Positions 15,854-24,199 are shown, counted from the first letter of the stretch. The stretch is 45,890 nt of DNA from an uncultured Lachnospiraceae bacterium (GCA_944381475.1 CALWLH010000066.1:1-45890); one strand, 5' to 3'. The notes: generated from the letters alone by a model not told the origin. Translations and numbers: made by a program.

Positions 15854-16921
15854 ATGGATTATGCCGGTCGTCTTGAGATTTCTTATTATAATACCATTGC
15901 CAATATAAACAGTGCTCACAGAATATATCTGGTTCAGCACCGGGAGACAGGTAAAATATACATCAAGAAAATATTGGACGTATATAATCCACATATATAT
16001 GAGTATTTAAAGGAACACCATATCACCGGCACTCCCAGGCTGTATCATGTGTATGAGGAAAACGGACAGCTGGTTCTGATTGAGGAATATGTTTCCGGTG
16101 CATCACTGCAGGAAATGATTGATGAGGGGGCGCTTTCCATTGACCGGATTATCAGCTTTATGGGCGAGTTGTGCGGTATTCTGGAAAAACTCCATTTTTT
16201 AAAGCCCCCCATCGTCCACAGAGACATTAAGCCTTCAAACATCATCATTACATCCTGTGGACGTGTGGTATTAATTGACTTTAATGCTGCAAAGTATTCC
16301 TCCGACACAGCCGACCATGATACTGTGCTTCTCGGGACAAAGGGCTATGCCGCTCCCGAACAGTATGGCTTTGGCTCCTCCACTCCCCAGACCGATATCT
16401 ACGCATTGGGGATTTTGTTAAAAGAGCTTTCCCGCTCACTGCCTGCCCACACAAACATATTTGACACCATTATCAGCAAATGTACAGAGATGAATCCCTC
16501 TGACAGGATGAAAACCGTAGGGCAGCTGAAAAAAGAGCTTGAAAAGCTCCAATGCAGTGATGACGAAAATTGCAGTACAGTTAGCGGTACCCAAAAATCC
16601 TTCGCACCGCCAGGCTTCAGGACGAAGACTCCCTGGAAAATGCTGACTGCAGTTGCGGGATACTTATTTATCTTTTGGGTAAGCCTTTCGATGGAAGTAA
16701 AGGATGCATCAGTTTCTCGTCTTTGGATGGAGAGAATCGCTGCTCTGCTCATACTTCTTTCTCTTGTATTCTGCTGCTTTAATTACCGCAACATACAACG
16801 CTTCATGCCCTTGTGTGCTAACCGATACAGCCTCATCCGCTGGTTAGGTGTGTTTGCTTTATTTATGATTATAGCCTTTTTTGTGTTATCTGTAATGGTT
16901 TTGCGGGAATCCTTTCTCTGA
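15854..16921 (+). CDS. Hanks-type Ser/Thr protein kinase with C-terminal membrane segments
   Basis: This 355-residue protein carries a kinase domain (about 8-235) and two or three C-terminal membrane helices (about 265-283, 293-310, 330-352), with no PASTA domain. The ATP-binding Lys is in KIYIKK (Lys38), the catalytic loop is VHRDIKPSN, the metal-binding motif is DFN rather than DFG, and APEQYG closes the activation segment. The usual Gly-rich loop lacks its glycines (ANINSAHRIYLV). Activity is still likely because Lys, HRD Asp, Asn and DFx Asp are kept. The ATG 15854 follows GAGAGGAATG. It probably signals with the divergent operon. Confidence 0.85.
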   Translation: MDYAGRLEISYYNTIANINSAHRIYLVQHRETGKIYIKKILDVYNPHIYEYLKEHHITGTPRLYHVYEENGQLVLIEEYVSGASLQEMIDEGALSIDRIISFMGELCGILEKLHFLKPPIVHRDIKPSNIIITSCGRVVLIDFNAAKYSSDTADHDTVLLGTKGYAAPEQYGFGSSTPQTDIYALGILLKELSRSLPAHTNIFDTIISKCTEMNPSDRMKTVGQLKKELEKLQCSDDENCSTVSGTQKSFAPPGFRTKTPWKMLTAVAGYLFIFWVSLSMEVKDASVSRLWMERIAALLILLSLVFCCFNYRNIQRFMPLCANRYSLIRWLGVFALFMIIAFFVLSVMVLRESFL

Positions 16922-16960
16922 CTTTTGTCCTGTTAGTGTAGCATATTTTTTTTATTTCTG

Positions 16961-16982
16961 TTGCCACCGCTACGGTGGCAAT
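16961..16982 (+). terminator. Hairpin after kinase gene
   Basis: TTGCCACCG pairs with CGGTGGCAA around CTA, about 45 bases after the kinase stop. The trailing T run is short, so it may be a weak terminator or a stabiliser. Confidence 0.5.
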
Positions 16983-17009
16983 TTGCAAATTGTATGTTAT
17001 CATAGTCAA

Positions 17010-17054
17010 AAAAAGACATGCATACCATGCTCACATGGCAATGCATGTCTTTTA
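17010..17054 (-). terminator. Terminator of DtxR-type regulator gene (possibly bidirectional)
   Basis: AAAAGACATGCAT and ATGCATGTCTTTT form a long stem. Read on the minus strand it is followed by a run of seven T, ideal for the regulator transcript; read on the plus strand it has four T. Confidence 0.8.
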
Positions 17055-17090
17055 AATCAGAAAAATGTCAGGCTGTGGATTTAAGGGGTA

Positions 17091-17465
17091 CTATTGTATA
17101 TGCCTCTTTATGGCTGCAAAGCTTTCCGGGCTGATGTCGTGCTCAATGCGGCAGGCGTCCTTTGCAGCCACCTCCGGGGAAACGCCCAGGCGGATAAGCC
17201 AGTCGGTGAGCAGGCGGTGCCTTTCATAAATCATGTCCGCAATCTCTCTTCCCTTTTTCGTCAAGGTGATGTAGCCCTGGGGACTGACGGAGATATACTC
17301 CAGCTCCCGCAGGTGCTTCATGGCCACGCTGATGCTGGATTTTTTGTAGTTCAGTTCGTTTGCGATATCCACGGAACGCACAACCGGCAGCCGGCCGCTT
17401 AAAATCAGAATTGTCTCCAGGTAATCTTCCATGGATTCGCTCGATTTATGCTCAATGTAGCTCAT
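17091..17465 (-). CDS. Metal-dependent repressor, DtxR/MntR family
   Basis: This 124-residue regulator has an N-terminal winged helix (SVDIANELNYKKSSISVAMKHLRELEYI) and a dimerisation/metal domain, with no SH3 extension, as in MntR. Likely metal ligands are Asp14 and Glu17 (MEDYLE), His83 (ERHRLL), Cys105, Glu108 and His109 (CRIEHD). The Cys is the DtxR/IdeR-type choice, where MntR has Glu, while Asp14 is MntR-like. The sensed metal (Fe or Mn) is therefore open. ATG 17465 follows GGAGGG; a GTG four codons earlier would overlap that site. A likely target is the feo operon promoter. Confidence 0.85.
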   Translation of the reverse strand: MSYIEHKSSESMEDYLETILILSGRLPVVRSVDIANELNYKKSSISVAMKHLRELEYISVSPQGYITLTKKGREIADMIYERHRLLTDWLIRLGVSPEVAAKDACRIEHDISPESFAAIKRHIQ

Positions 17466-17500
17466 AAAACCCTCCACAATGTTTTTTTTGCCAAAGTTGA

Positions 17501-17521
17501 GTCAAAAACAAAATCTTTGAC
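17501..17521. promoter_or_regulatory. Candidate autoregulatory dyad of the DtxR-type gene
   Basis: GTCAAA (17501-17506) and TTTGAC (17516-17521) form an inverted repeat just downstream of the minus-strand -10 box, where a repressor would block the gene. It differs in text from the dyad at the feo promoter. Confidence 0.4.
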
Positions 17522-17523
17522 CC

Positions 17524-17552
17524 ATCATACCATAGCTGGATGATAAATGCAA
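17524..17552 (-). promoter_or_regulatory. Promoter of DtxR-type regulator
   Basis: Minus strand TTGCAT (17552-17547), a 17-base spacer and TATGAT (17529-17524). Confidence 0.6.
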
Positions 17553-17571
17553 ACATCATTTTGGGGATTGC

Positions 17572-17600
17572 TTGAATATAATTTTTTCATATGATATGAT
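17572..17600 (+). promoter_or_regulatory. Promoter of lipoprotein-ABC operon
   Basis: TTGAAT (17572-17577), a 17-base spacer and TATGAT (17595-17600), 55 bases before the first start codon. It lies divergent to the regulator promoter, with the -35 boxes about 20 bases apart. Confidence 0.65.
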
Positions 17601-17655
17601 AAGGGGGTAGGATAATATTGGTTGGAATAGAGGTGCAGGAAAGAGGCAAAATAGG

Positions 17656-18108
17656 ATGAATATAAGTAAATTTGTATTGATAAGTATTATTTGTGCATTT
17701 ATTTTCACTGGATGCACCGCAGATGAGCTTCCCGGAGGCTCATATGTCAGCAATCTGGGGACAATTATCATAGAAGGAACCCACATTCAGCTTATCGATA
17801 TGGATGAGGATTTTTTAAGGGAAACCTATGCCGTTGGCCAGGCGACAAAGGTTTATTTTGCCAAATCCAGTGAGGGGATAATCTTGACTGAGGAAGAGAT
17901 GTCCGAGCTAAAGAAGCAGTATTATGAGGCTTTCGAGCCATCTTTGTATTCAGATAAAACGTATACTTGTGAATATGAATACAACTCTTCTGAATATTTA
18001 TGGGAATATTATCTAAAAGATGATGAAGGAAATGGAATATGGTCTCTTACCTATTATGAGAAGGATGATTATATTGATTTTAACGGAGAGGTTTTTAACA
18101 GACAGTGA
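17656..18108 (+). CDS. Small lipoprotein leading an ABC transporter operon
   Basis: This 150-residue protein has a signal sequence and lipobox FTGC (Cys20). The mature part is acidic and Tyr-rich, with beta-type patterns (GSYVSNLGTIIIEGTHIQLID, CEYEYNSSEYLWEYYLKDD). The family is not recognised. It begins a four-gene unit (14 bases to the ATPase), so it may be an accessory or substrate-sensing subunit of the exporter-like complex. The start ATG 17656 follows AGAGGCAAAATAGG, a modest site. Confidence 0.65.
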   Translation: MNISKFVLISIICAFIFTGCTADELPGGSYVSNLGTIIIEGTHIQLIDMDEDFLRETYAVGQATKVYFAKSSEGIILTEEEMSELKKQYYEAFEPSLYSDKTYTCEYEYNSSEYLWEYYLKDDEGNGIWSLTYYEKDDYIDFNGEVFNRQ

Positions 18109-18122
18109 AAGAGGAGTAGCAA

Positions 18123-18785
18123 ATGATCAAAACGCAGAACCTGTCAAAGGTATTCAAGAATGGTTCCAGACAGCTGTATGCGCTGCGGGATGTCAGCATA
18201 GAGATTGACACGGGAGAGTATGTGGCGATACTGGGCAGATCCGGCAGCGGAAAGACCACCCTGATGAATATCCTAGGGCTTCTGGATATGCCAAGCGCAG
18301 GGAACCTGTACATTGATAATGAAAACATGAATACATCCGCTTCCAAAGAGAGAGCTTTATTTCGAAACCAGAGGATCGGTTATATTTTTCAGTCCTTTTA
18401 TCTGGAACCCTCCTACAAGGTTTGGATGAATATCGAAGTGCCCCTGTTGATCGCAGGGATGGGAAAAAGGCAGCGAAGGGAAAGAATCCGGGATGTGCTT
18501 AAACGGGTGGGATTGTACGATAAAAGGGAGGACAGGGCCGCAGTGCTGTCCGGCGGTGAAAAACAGCGGGTATGCATTGCAAGAGCCATTGTAAATGATC
18601 CGGATATTATTCTGGCGGATGAGCCCTGCGGAAATCTGGATACTTTTAACGCAGATGTGATTCTTGATCTTTTTCATCAGCTTCACAAGACTGGAAAGAC
18701 CATCATCATGATCACCCACAATGAGGAACATGCCAAAAGAGCTGACAGGATCATACATATGTGTGACGGAAAGGTGGAACTGTGA
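18123..18785 (+). CDS. ABC transporter ATP-binding protein (MacB/LolD type)
   Basis: This 220-residue ATPase has Walker A GRSGSGKTT (about 38-46), a Q-loop in FQSFYLEPSY, the signature LSGGEKQR, Walker B IILADEPCGNLD and the switch His in ITHNEEH. It is the size and type that drives FtsX-like permeases for lipoprotein or peptide export, or mechanotransmission, rather than import. The start ATG 18123 follows AGAGGAG. Its stop overlaps the GTG start of the next permease by four bases. Confidence 0.9.
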   Translation: MIKTQNLSKVFKNGSRQLYALRDVSIEIDTGEYVAILGRSGSGKTTLMNILGLLDMPSAGNLYIDNENMNTSASKERALFRNQRIGYIFQSFYLEPSYKVWMNIEVPLLIAGMGKRQRRERIRDVLKRVGLYDKREDRAAVLSGGEKQRVCIARAIVNDPDIILADEPCGNLDTFNADVILDLFHQLHKTGKTIIMITHNEEHAKRADRIIHMCDGKVEL

Positions 18786-19594
18786 AAAAATTATCTTGTC
18801 TTGCCCGACTGGTGATCTATGAGGTTACAGCCCAGGCAAGCTTTTTCATTACGTTTTTTGCTATTTCGGCCCTCTTTTTGTCAGCGTTTGTTTCAGCGTA
18901 TATGCTGCCTCATCGTTTATCTGAAGGCTTAGATCGGTATGCGGGGCGGGCGGGCATATTGGATATCGTAGTTACATGTGAAAGCAATCAGGAAGCAAAT
19001 ATGCTTCGGGAAATGCCGGTTTTCATGTATGAACAGGATAATATTTCTGAAGAATATCCAGTAAATGTCATCGTGTATGCTGAAAATATGTCAGATTATA
19101 TGCGTGTAATAAAGATATTGAGACAAAAATATATATATTATGATGCTGTATACTATGATGAAGCTCAGAGCATGAATTTGATTAGAATTACGGCGTACAT
19201 GATGCAGATATTCTTTTCAGCTATCGTTATATTGATTATGGATTATACATCGGTAAATATGTACCTGCAAAAGCGAAAATATTTTCTTGCAGTATTGAAA
19301 ACCCAGGGAATGACCGACGGTCAGCTGAATGGTTTTATCTCCCTTATGTTCATAGCGCTCCAAACAATCAGTCTCGCTGGGTCAAATGCAATTGTTCCAC
19401 ATATCAATGCATACATAAAGAGAACGGTGGAGGATATTTTTCCTTATATAGAAATTAATATGAACATGAGGCTGAGGGACCATCTCCTATGTTGGAGCTT
19501 TCTGGTAGCGACTATTATGGTGATCATGTTGACACAGATTATATCCGGCAGAAAAAAGAATATATGTTTACTGTTAAACAGGGGTGAAGAATAG
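18782..19594 (+). CDS. FtsX-like permease subunit, first
   Basis: This 270-residue protein has membrane segments at about 18-40, 140-160, 190-210 and 235-255 and an extracytoplasmic stretch at 45-130. It has the layout of a short MacB/FtsX-type permease. It begins at GTG 18782, overlapping the ATPase gene. A second, larger permease follows after two bases, so the complex probably is a heterodimer of two permeases with one ATPase. Base composition here is more AT-rich than in neighbouring housekeeping genes. Confidence 0.7.
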   Translation: MKKLSCLARLVIYEVTAQASFFITFFAISALFLSAFVSAYMLPHRLSEGLDRYAGRAGILDIVVTCESNQEANMLREMPVFMYEQDNISEEYPVNVIVYAENMSDYMRVIKILRQKYIYYDAVYYDEAQSMNLIRITAYMMQIFFSAIVILIMDYTSVNMYLQKRKYFLAVLKTQGMTDGQLNGFISLMFIALQTISLAGSNAIVPHINAYIKRTVEDIFPYIEINMNMRLRDHLLCWSFLVATIMVIMLTQIISGRKKNICLLLNRGEE

Positions 19595-19596
19595 GG

Positions 19597-20919
19597 ATGC
19601 ATTTGAGAATGGCATATTATAATATACGGCAGAGAAAACTGCATACGCTGTATTTGATCATTAATATGGTAATCATACTGACGATTCTGCTGGTATGGCA
19701 GATGGTTTCAGCTTCCCTCAAGGGGGCCCAGGATGAGATCACATATGGACGAAAGTCTCTGTGCAGTGTTGAAATCAGAAATGCATCAAAATATGAGAAT
19801 GCGGCCCGTGTGCTGCTTCAGTCCGTGGATGGAGAGGCAGATATTCAAAAATGGGGCGTCCTGGACTGGGCAAAAACACTGGGGAAGGACGGATGGAGGT
19901 TTGTGAATATCGGGTATGTCTGCTTTGAAATCGGCGGCGAAACCTATAGGGGCCTGGACGATTATTCCTTTGATTTTGGCGGTGATGGGGGAGAGGCAGC
20001 CAGTGTGCGCTTTGAAACCGCCATTCTCATGGATGGAGCGCTTTTTTCCGAAAATGATCTGTGTGAGTATGTCTATGAAAACAATAAGTCTTGTGAAAAC
20101 GGACTTATCTGGGGAAGATTACCTGAGGCTGACGGCGAATTTGTTATAAGTGATTATATGCTTGGGAGATTTGGCGTTGACGAGAAGATGTATGATGAAC
20201 TCATTGGTCAGAAAGCCACTTTTACATGCGGAGGAGAAATGCTTCTATCCGACATCCTGTTAGTAGGAATAGTGGACAGCAATATTTTTCGATGTGAGGG
20301 TCTGACAGGTTATCCCCAGATCATCTTAAAAGATTCAGAGCCTGAAAATCCCCGCTTATGCTATGAAACAGTTTATAGAATAAACGTCCAAGACTATGCT
20401 TTTATGGAGATGCTTTACGGTTATCTGGAAAAGTCGGATCTGGGTATAGAGTATTCCCGGGAGGGCAGGGATTTAGCGGAAAGATTATATATCGTATCCT
20501 CCTCTCAGAAACTGATCGATAGGCTGTTGGTCTTTTTCGGCTGGTTTCTGCTCTTGGTGCTGGTTTTCAATCTGTTTAGAGTGATTTGCAGCGATATGGC
20601 GGAAAAGAAAAGCAATCATGGAATGATGATCATCCTGGGGATGCGCAGGGCAGATATATTGCTGCTTTGCGCAATGGAGTTACTATATTATATAGTGGCA
20701 GCCGTTGCTGTTTCAGGAATTATTTCTCTGTGGATGGTGAGAGCGGTTATACAAATATTAGAAATGGCGTCCGGGATAGAGATGTGCATATCATATGGGT
20801 ATTTTGCATGTAATATTTTTCTTGACGGAATGGGGTTTGGCGTACTTCTATTGATGGCAATTGCATTGGTATGGATTAGGATGAGAGAAAAGACGCCATA
20901 TCAGATGATGGCAGGCTGA
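19597..20919 (+). CDS. FtsX-like permease subunit, second
   Basis: This 440-residue protein has one N-terminal membrane helix (about 20-42), a large extracytoplasmic region (about 45-300) and three C-terminal helices (about 308-330, 350-375, 400-425). This is the classic MacB/FtsX permease arrangement. The start ATG 19597 follows AGGGGTGAAG. It ends the lipoprotein-ATPase-permease-permease operon. The function is unknown; cell-envelope stress response, peptide export or lipoprotein handling are all possible. Confidence 0.75.
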   Translation: MHLRMAYYNIRQRKLHTLYLIINMVIILTILLVWQMVSASLKGAQDEITYGRKSLCSVEIRNASKYENAARVLLQSVDGEADIQKWGVLDWAKTLGKDGWRFVNIGYVCFEIGGETYRGLDDYSFDFGGDGGEAASVRFETAILMDGALFSENDLCEYVYENNKSCENGLIWGRLPEADGEFVISDYMLGRFGVDEKMYDELIGQKATFTCGGEMLLSDILLVGIVDSNIFRCEGLTGYPQIILKDSEPENPRLCYETVYRINVQDYAFMEMLYGYLEKSDLGIEYSREGRDLAERLYIVSSSQKLIDRLLVFFGWFLLLVLVFNLFRVICSDMAEKKSNHGMMIILGMRRADILLLCAMELLYYIVAAVAVSGIISLWMVRAVIQILEMASGIEMCISYGYFACNIFLDGMGFGVLLLMAIALVWIRMREKTPYQMMAG

Positions 20920-20948
20920 ATAAAAGCATAAAAAATCTTAGAAAGTTA

Positions 20949-20977
20949 TTGACAACAAATCCCAGTTAGCGTATACT
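20949..20977 (+). promoter_or_regulatory. feo operon promoter
   Basis: TTGACA (20949-20954), a 17-base spacer and TATACT (20972-20977). A consensus-strength promoter, fitting a gene set that is held off by repression when iron is plentiful. Confidence 0.8.
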
Positions 20978-20980
20978 AAC
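20965..20980. promoter_or_regulatory. DtxR-type operator candidate on the feo promoter
   Basis: GTTAGCGTATACTAAC is an inverted repeat (GTTAG / CTAAC) covering the -10 box. The half site matches the core of known DtxR/IdeR boxes (GTTAG...CTAAC). A DtxR/MntR-type regulator is encoded 3.5 kb upstream. Binding is inferred. Confidence 0.6.
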
Positions 20981-21001
20981 AATGTGTTTGAAGGATTGAA
21001 C

Positions 21002-21013
21002 ATCATTATCATT
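21002..21013. promoter_or_regulatory. Possible Fur half-sites in the feo leader
   Basis: ATCATTATCATT is two tandem 6-base units resembling Fur box halves (AATGATAATGAT on the minus strand). A Fur-like gene closes the operon. Weak evidence because only one half of a full box is present. Confidence 0.3.
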
Positions 21014-21060
21014 GAAGAAACATTCTGAACCAATCAGTAGTTGTATGTAGGAAAGAAGGG

Positions 21061-21279
21061 ATGGCTGCTATGCCGCTTAACATGGCTCACGGTGGAGAAG
21101 AATTTGTAATCCGGAGGATTTCCGGCAAGGAGGAGGTGCGCAGACACCTGGAAAGTATGGGTTTTGTGGCCGGGGCGCTGGTGAAGGTGGTCGCTGATAT
21201 TGGTGGAAACCTCATTGTGAATGTGAAGGAATCCCGAGTGGCTTTAGATAAGTCTCTGGCTTCAAAAATTTTTGTATGA
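21061..21279 (+). CDS. feoA: FeoA family protein, first copy
   Basis: This 72-residue small cytoplasmic SH3-like protein assists FeoB in ferrous iron uptake. Typical features are IRRISGKEEVRRHLESMGF, then GALVKVVADIGGNLIVNVKESRVALDKSLASKI. ATG 21061 has AGGAAAG eight bases upstream; ATG 21070 (MPLNMAH) is an equally plausible start. First gene of the feo operon. Confidence 0.85.
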   Translation: MAAMPLNMAHGGEEFVIRRISGKEEVRRHLESMGFVAGALVKVVADIGGNLIVNVKESRVALDKSLASKIFV

Positions 21280-21346
21280 CCCTGCGCAGGGCGCAGTGAC
21301 ATAAATATATCTCCGGCGCACGCAGGAGAAAAAAGGAGGAGAAAGG

Positions 21347-21568
21347 ATGCGGACGTTAAAGGAAGCTGCTGTAGGATCCACAGTGAAGGTGGCCAGGATC
21401 ACCGGCGCTGGCGCCATCAAGAGGCGAATCATGGATATGGGCATCACAAAGGGCGTGGAAATCTATGTCCGGAAGGTTGCGCCCCTGGGGGACCCGGTGG
21501 AGATAACCGTGAGAGGTTACGAGCTGTCCCTTAGAAAAGGGGATGCGGAGATGATTGAGGTGGAGTGA
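21347..21568 (+). CDS. feoA: FeoA family protein, second copy
   Basis: This 73-residue FeoA reads GSTVKVARITGAGAIKRRIMDMGITKG, then VEIYVRKVAPLGDPVEITVRGYELSLRKGDAEMIEV, close to the canonical FeoA pattern. Two FeoA genes before feoB is a common arrangement in Clostridia. An AAGGAGGAGAAAGG site precedes the ATG. Confidence 0.95.
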   Translation: MRTLKEAAVGSTVKVARITGAGAIKRRIMDMGITKGVEIYVRKVAPLGDPVEITVRGYELSLRKGDAEMIEVE

Positions 21569-21697
21569 TTCACCCTTTTATTTTTGCTGGTAGGTTAGAA
21601 GAAACTAATTTTGGAGTCATAAAACGAACTGGCGGAAAGGAATACATCAATCCTTTTCGGCCATCGCTTGGGACTTCCATAGAAAATGGAGGAGAAT

Positions 21698-24199
21698 ATG
21701 GCAGTTAAAATTGCGCTTGCAGGAAATCCAAACTGCGGTAAGACCACCCTGTTTAACGCCCTTACCGGATCCAACCAGTTTGTAGGAAATTGGCCCGGCG
21801 TAACAGTGGAAAAGAAGGAGGGACGCTTAAAGGGGCATTCGGATGTGACCATCATGGATCTTCCCGGTATCTACTCCCTGTCCCCCTATACACTGGAGGA
21901 GGTTGTGGCCAGAAATTATCTGATCGGTGAGCGGCCCGACGCCATCATCAACATTGTGGACGGTACTAATATTGAGAGAAACCTGTACCTGTCCACCCAG
22001 ATCATCGAGCTGGGGATCCCCGTTGTCATTGCGGTGAATATGATGGATCTGGTGGAAAAAAACGGCGACAAGATCAACCTAAAGAAGCTTTCCGAGGCTC
22101 TTGGCTGTCCGGTGGTATCCATCTCCGCTTTAAAGGGCAAGGGGATAAAGGAAGCTGCCGAGCTGGCCGTAAAGGCTGCCGGATCAAAGAAAGGAGTGGA
22201 CCGCGTTCATGCCTTTGACGCGCGGGTGGAGGATGCCATCAGCGCCGTGGAGGAAAAGCTTTCTTCCGACGTTCCCCAGGAACAGAAGCGGTTTTTCGCT
22301 GTTAAGCTTTTGGAGAAGGACGACAAGATATCCGCATCCATGAAAAGCGTTCCTGATGTATCCGGGGAAATCAAGGCTCTGGAGGACGCCTTTGAGGACG
22401 ATACCGAGAGCATCATCACCAATGAGCGGTATGTGTACATCTCTGCCATCATCAAGGATTGCTGCAAAAAAAATAATAAGAATGCATTGACCACATCGGA
22501 TAAAATTGATAAGATTGTGACAAACCGTATTCTGGCTTTGCCCATCTTTGCTCTTGTAATGTTTCTGGTTTACTACATCGCCATGTCCACCATCGGTGCG
22601 GCTGCGACGGACTGGACCAACGACAACCTTTTTGGAGATGGCTTCCACCTGTTCGGCATCGGAGCGGCAGATTACGAGGAGGCGGCAGAGGAGTTTGGCT
22701 CTGGGGCGGAGGTTGTAAACGGCTTTCTCTCCTATGCAGAGGAGCAGGGCATGGATGTGGAGGAAATCGCCCAGGCTCTGGATACAGAGTCGGAGGAGTA
22801 CGAGGGGGCAAATGTCCCGGCAGCTTTAGAGTCCCTGGCGGCTCTTTTTGACGAGTCCTCTGAGGCTACATACCTGGTGGTGGATGAGGAGACTTTGGCC
22901 ACCGAGGAGGTCACCGCTTCCTATGCAGATCTTATGGAGGCCATAGAGGTTTACGGCGCATACGGATATGAGGAGCCGGATCCTGCTTCCTATGGCGTAT
23001 GGGTTCCCGGTATCCCGGTTCTGGTAGAAAATGGGCTGACGGCTATTCACTGTGCAGACTGGCTTTCCGGTCTGATCCTGGACGGTATAGTGGCCGGTGT
23101 GGGTGCGGTGCTTGGCTTCGTTCCCCAGATGCTGGTTCTGTTCATTTTGCTGGCATTTCTGGAGTCCTGCGGGTATATGGCCCGGGTGGCCTTCATCATG
23201 GACAGGATTTTCAGAAGGTTTGGCCTTTCCGGCAAGAGCTTTATTCCCATGCTTGTGAGCACGGGCTGCGGCATTCCCGGCATCATGGCCAGCCGTACCA
23301 TTGAGAGCGACCGTGACAGAAAGATGACCATCATGACCACCACCTTCATTCCCTGCGGCGCGAAGGTGCCCTTTATCAGTATGATCGCCGGCGCCATCTT
23401 TGGAAATTCTCCATGGGTTGCAACCAGCGCCTATTTTATCGGGGTTGCAGCGGTGATTCTTTCCGGTATCATCTTAAAAAAGACAAGGATGTTCGCGGGA
23501 GATCCCGCCCCCTTCGTTATGGAGCTTCCCGCTTATCACCTGCCCACTGTTGGCGCGGTGCTTCGCAGCATGTGGGAGCGGGGCTGGTCCTTTATCAAGA
23601 AGGCCGGAACGGTCATCCTGCTCTCCACCATCGTGATCTGGTTTGCAACCTACTTTGGGTTCAAGGACGGAGCGTTCACCATGCTGGGCGAGGACGAGAT
23701 CAGCTACAGCATCCTGGCTTCCATCGGAAAGGCCCTGGCATGGATCTTCATCCCTCAGGGTTTTGGAAACTGGCAGGCCACGGTGGCGTCCATCACCGGC
23801 CTGGTGGCTAAGGAGAATATTGTCGGTACCCTGGGTATTCTGTACAGCGCAGGGGAGGGGACGGTTTATGCCAACATGGGGGCTGCGTTCACCGCGGCAA
23901 GCGGCCTGGCATTTATGCTCTTCAATCTCCTGTGCGCTCCCTGCTTTGCGGCTATGGGCGCCATTAAGAGAGAGATGAACAACGCCAAGTGGTTCTGGTT
24001 CGCCATCGGCTATCAGTGCGGTCTGGCCTGGGTGGTATCTCTGGTGGTATATCAGATCGGAAATCTTTTCGCGGGCGGAGGATTTGGAATCGGCACTGCG
24101 GCGGCAATACTTTTGATTATCGGCTTTATATATCTGCTGTTCAGACCCTATAAGCCCAGCACCACCTTTGAGGCAAAGGATTTGAAGAAGGCGGCCTAA
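21698..24199 (+). CDS. feoB: Ferrous iron transporter FeoB
   Basis: This 833-residue membrane transporter for Fe2+ has an N-terminal G domain. The motifs are GNPNCGKT (G1, about 8-15), the Thr of WPGVTVEKK (G2), DLPGIYSL (G3), NMMD (G4) and SALKGKG (G5). A core of about ten membrane segments with two Gate domains follows, including PQMLVLFILLAFLESCGYMAR and CGIPGIMA. Between the first two membrane segments lies an unusually long acidic loop (roughly 120 residues; 22650-23010). ATG 21698 is preferred because GGAGGAG precedes it by 4 bases. A small hairpin (TCCAT/ATGGA) touches this site. Confidence 0.97.
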   Translation: MAVKIALAGNPNCGKTTLFNALTGSNQFVGNWPGVTVEKKEGRLKGHSDVTIMDLPGIYSLSPYTLEEVVARNYLIGERPDAIINIVDGTNIERNLYLSTQIIELGIPVVIAVNMMDLVEKNGDKINLKKLSEALGCPVVSISALKGKGIKEAAELAVKAAGSKKGVDRVHAFDARVEDAISAVEEKLSSDVPQEQKRFFAVKLLEKDDKISASMKSVPDVSGEIKALEDAFEDDTESIITNERYVYISAIIKDCCKKNNKNALTTSDKIDKIVTNRILALPIFALVMFLVYYIAMSTIGAAATDWTNDNLFGDGFHLFGIGAADYEEAAEEFGSGAEVVNGFLSYAEEQGMDVEEIAQALDTESEEYEGANVPAALESLAALFDESSEATYLVVDEETLATEEVTASYADLMEAIEVYGAYGYEEPDPASYGVWVPGIPVLVENGLTAIHCADWLSGLILDGIVAGVGAVLGFVPQMLVLFILLAFLESCGYMARVAFIMDRIFRRFGLSGKSFIPMLVSTGCGIPGIMASRTIESDRDRKMTIMTTTFIPCGAKVPFISMIAGAIFGNSPWVATSAYFIGVAAVILSGIILKKTRMFAGDPAPFVMELPAYHLPTVGAVLRSMWERGWSFIKKAGTVILLSTIVIWFATYFGFKDGAFTMLGEDEISYSILASIGKALAWIFIPQGFGNWQATVASITGLVAKENIVGTLGILYSAGEGTVYANMGAAFTAASGLAFMLFNLLCAPCFAAMGAIKREMNNAKWFWFAIGYQCGLAWVVSLVVYQIGNLFAGGGFGIGTAAAILLIIGFIYLLFRPYKPSTTFEAKDLKKAA

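Noticed and set aside
21569-21697. Riboswitch between feoA and feoB
   Set aside because: Only a small hairpin near the ribosome binding site is visible; no known riboswitch core was recognised.
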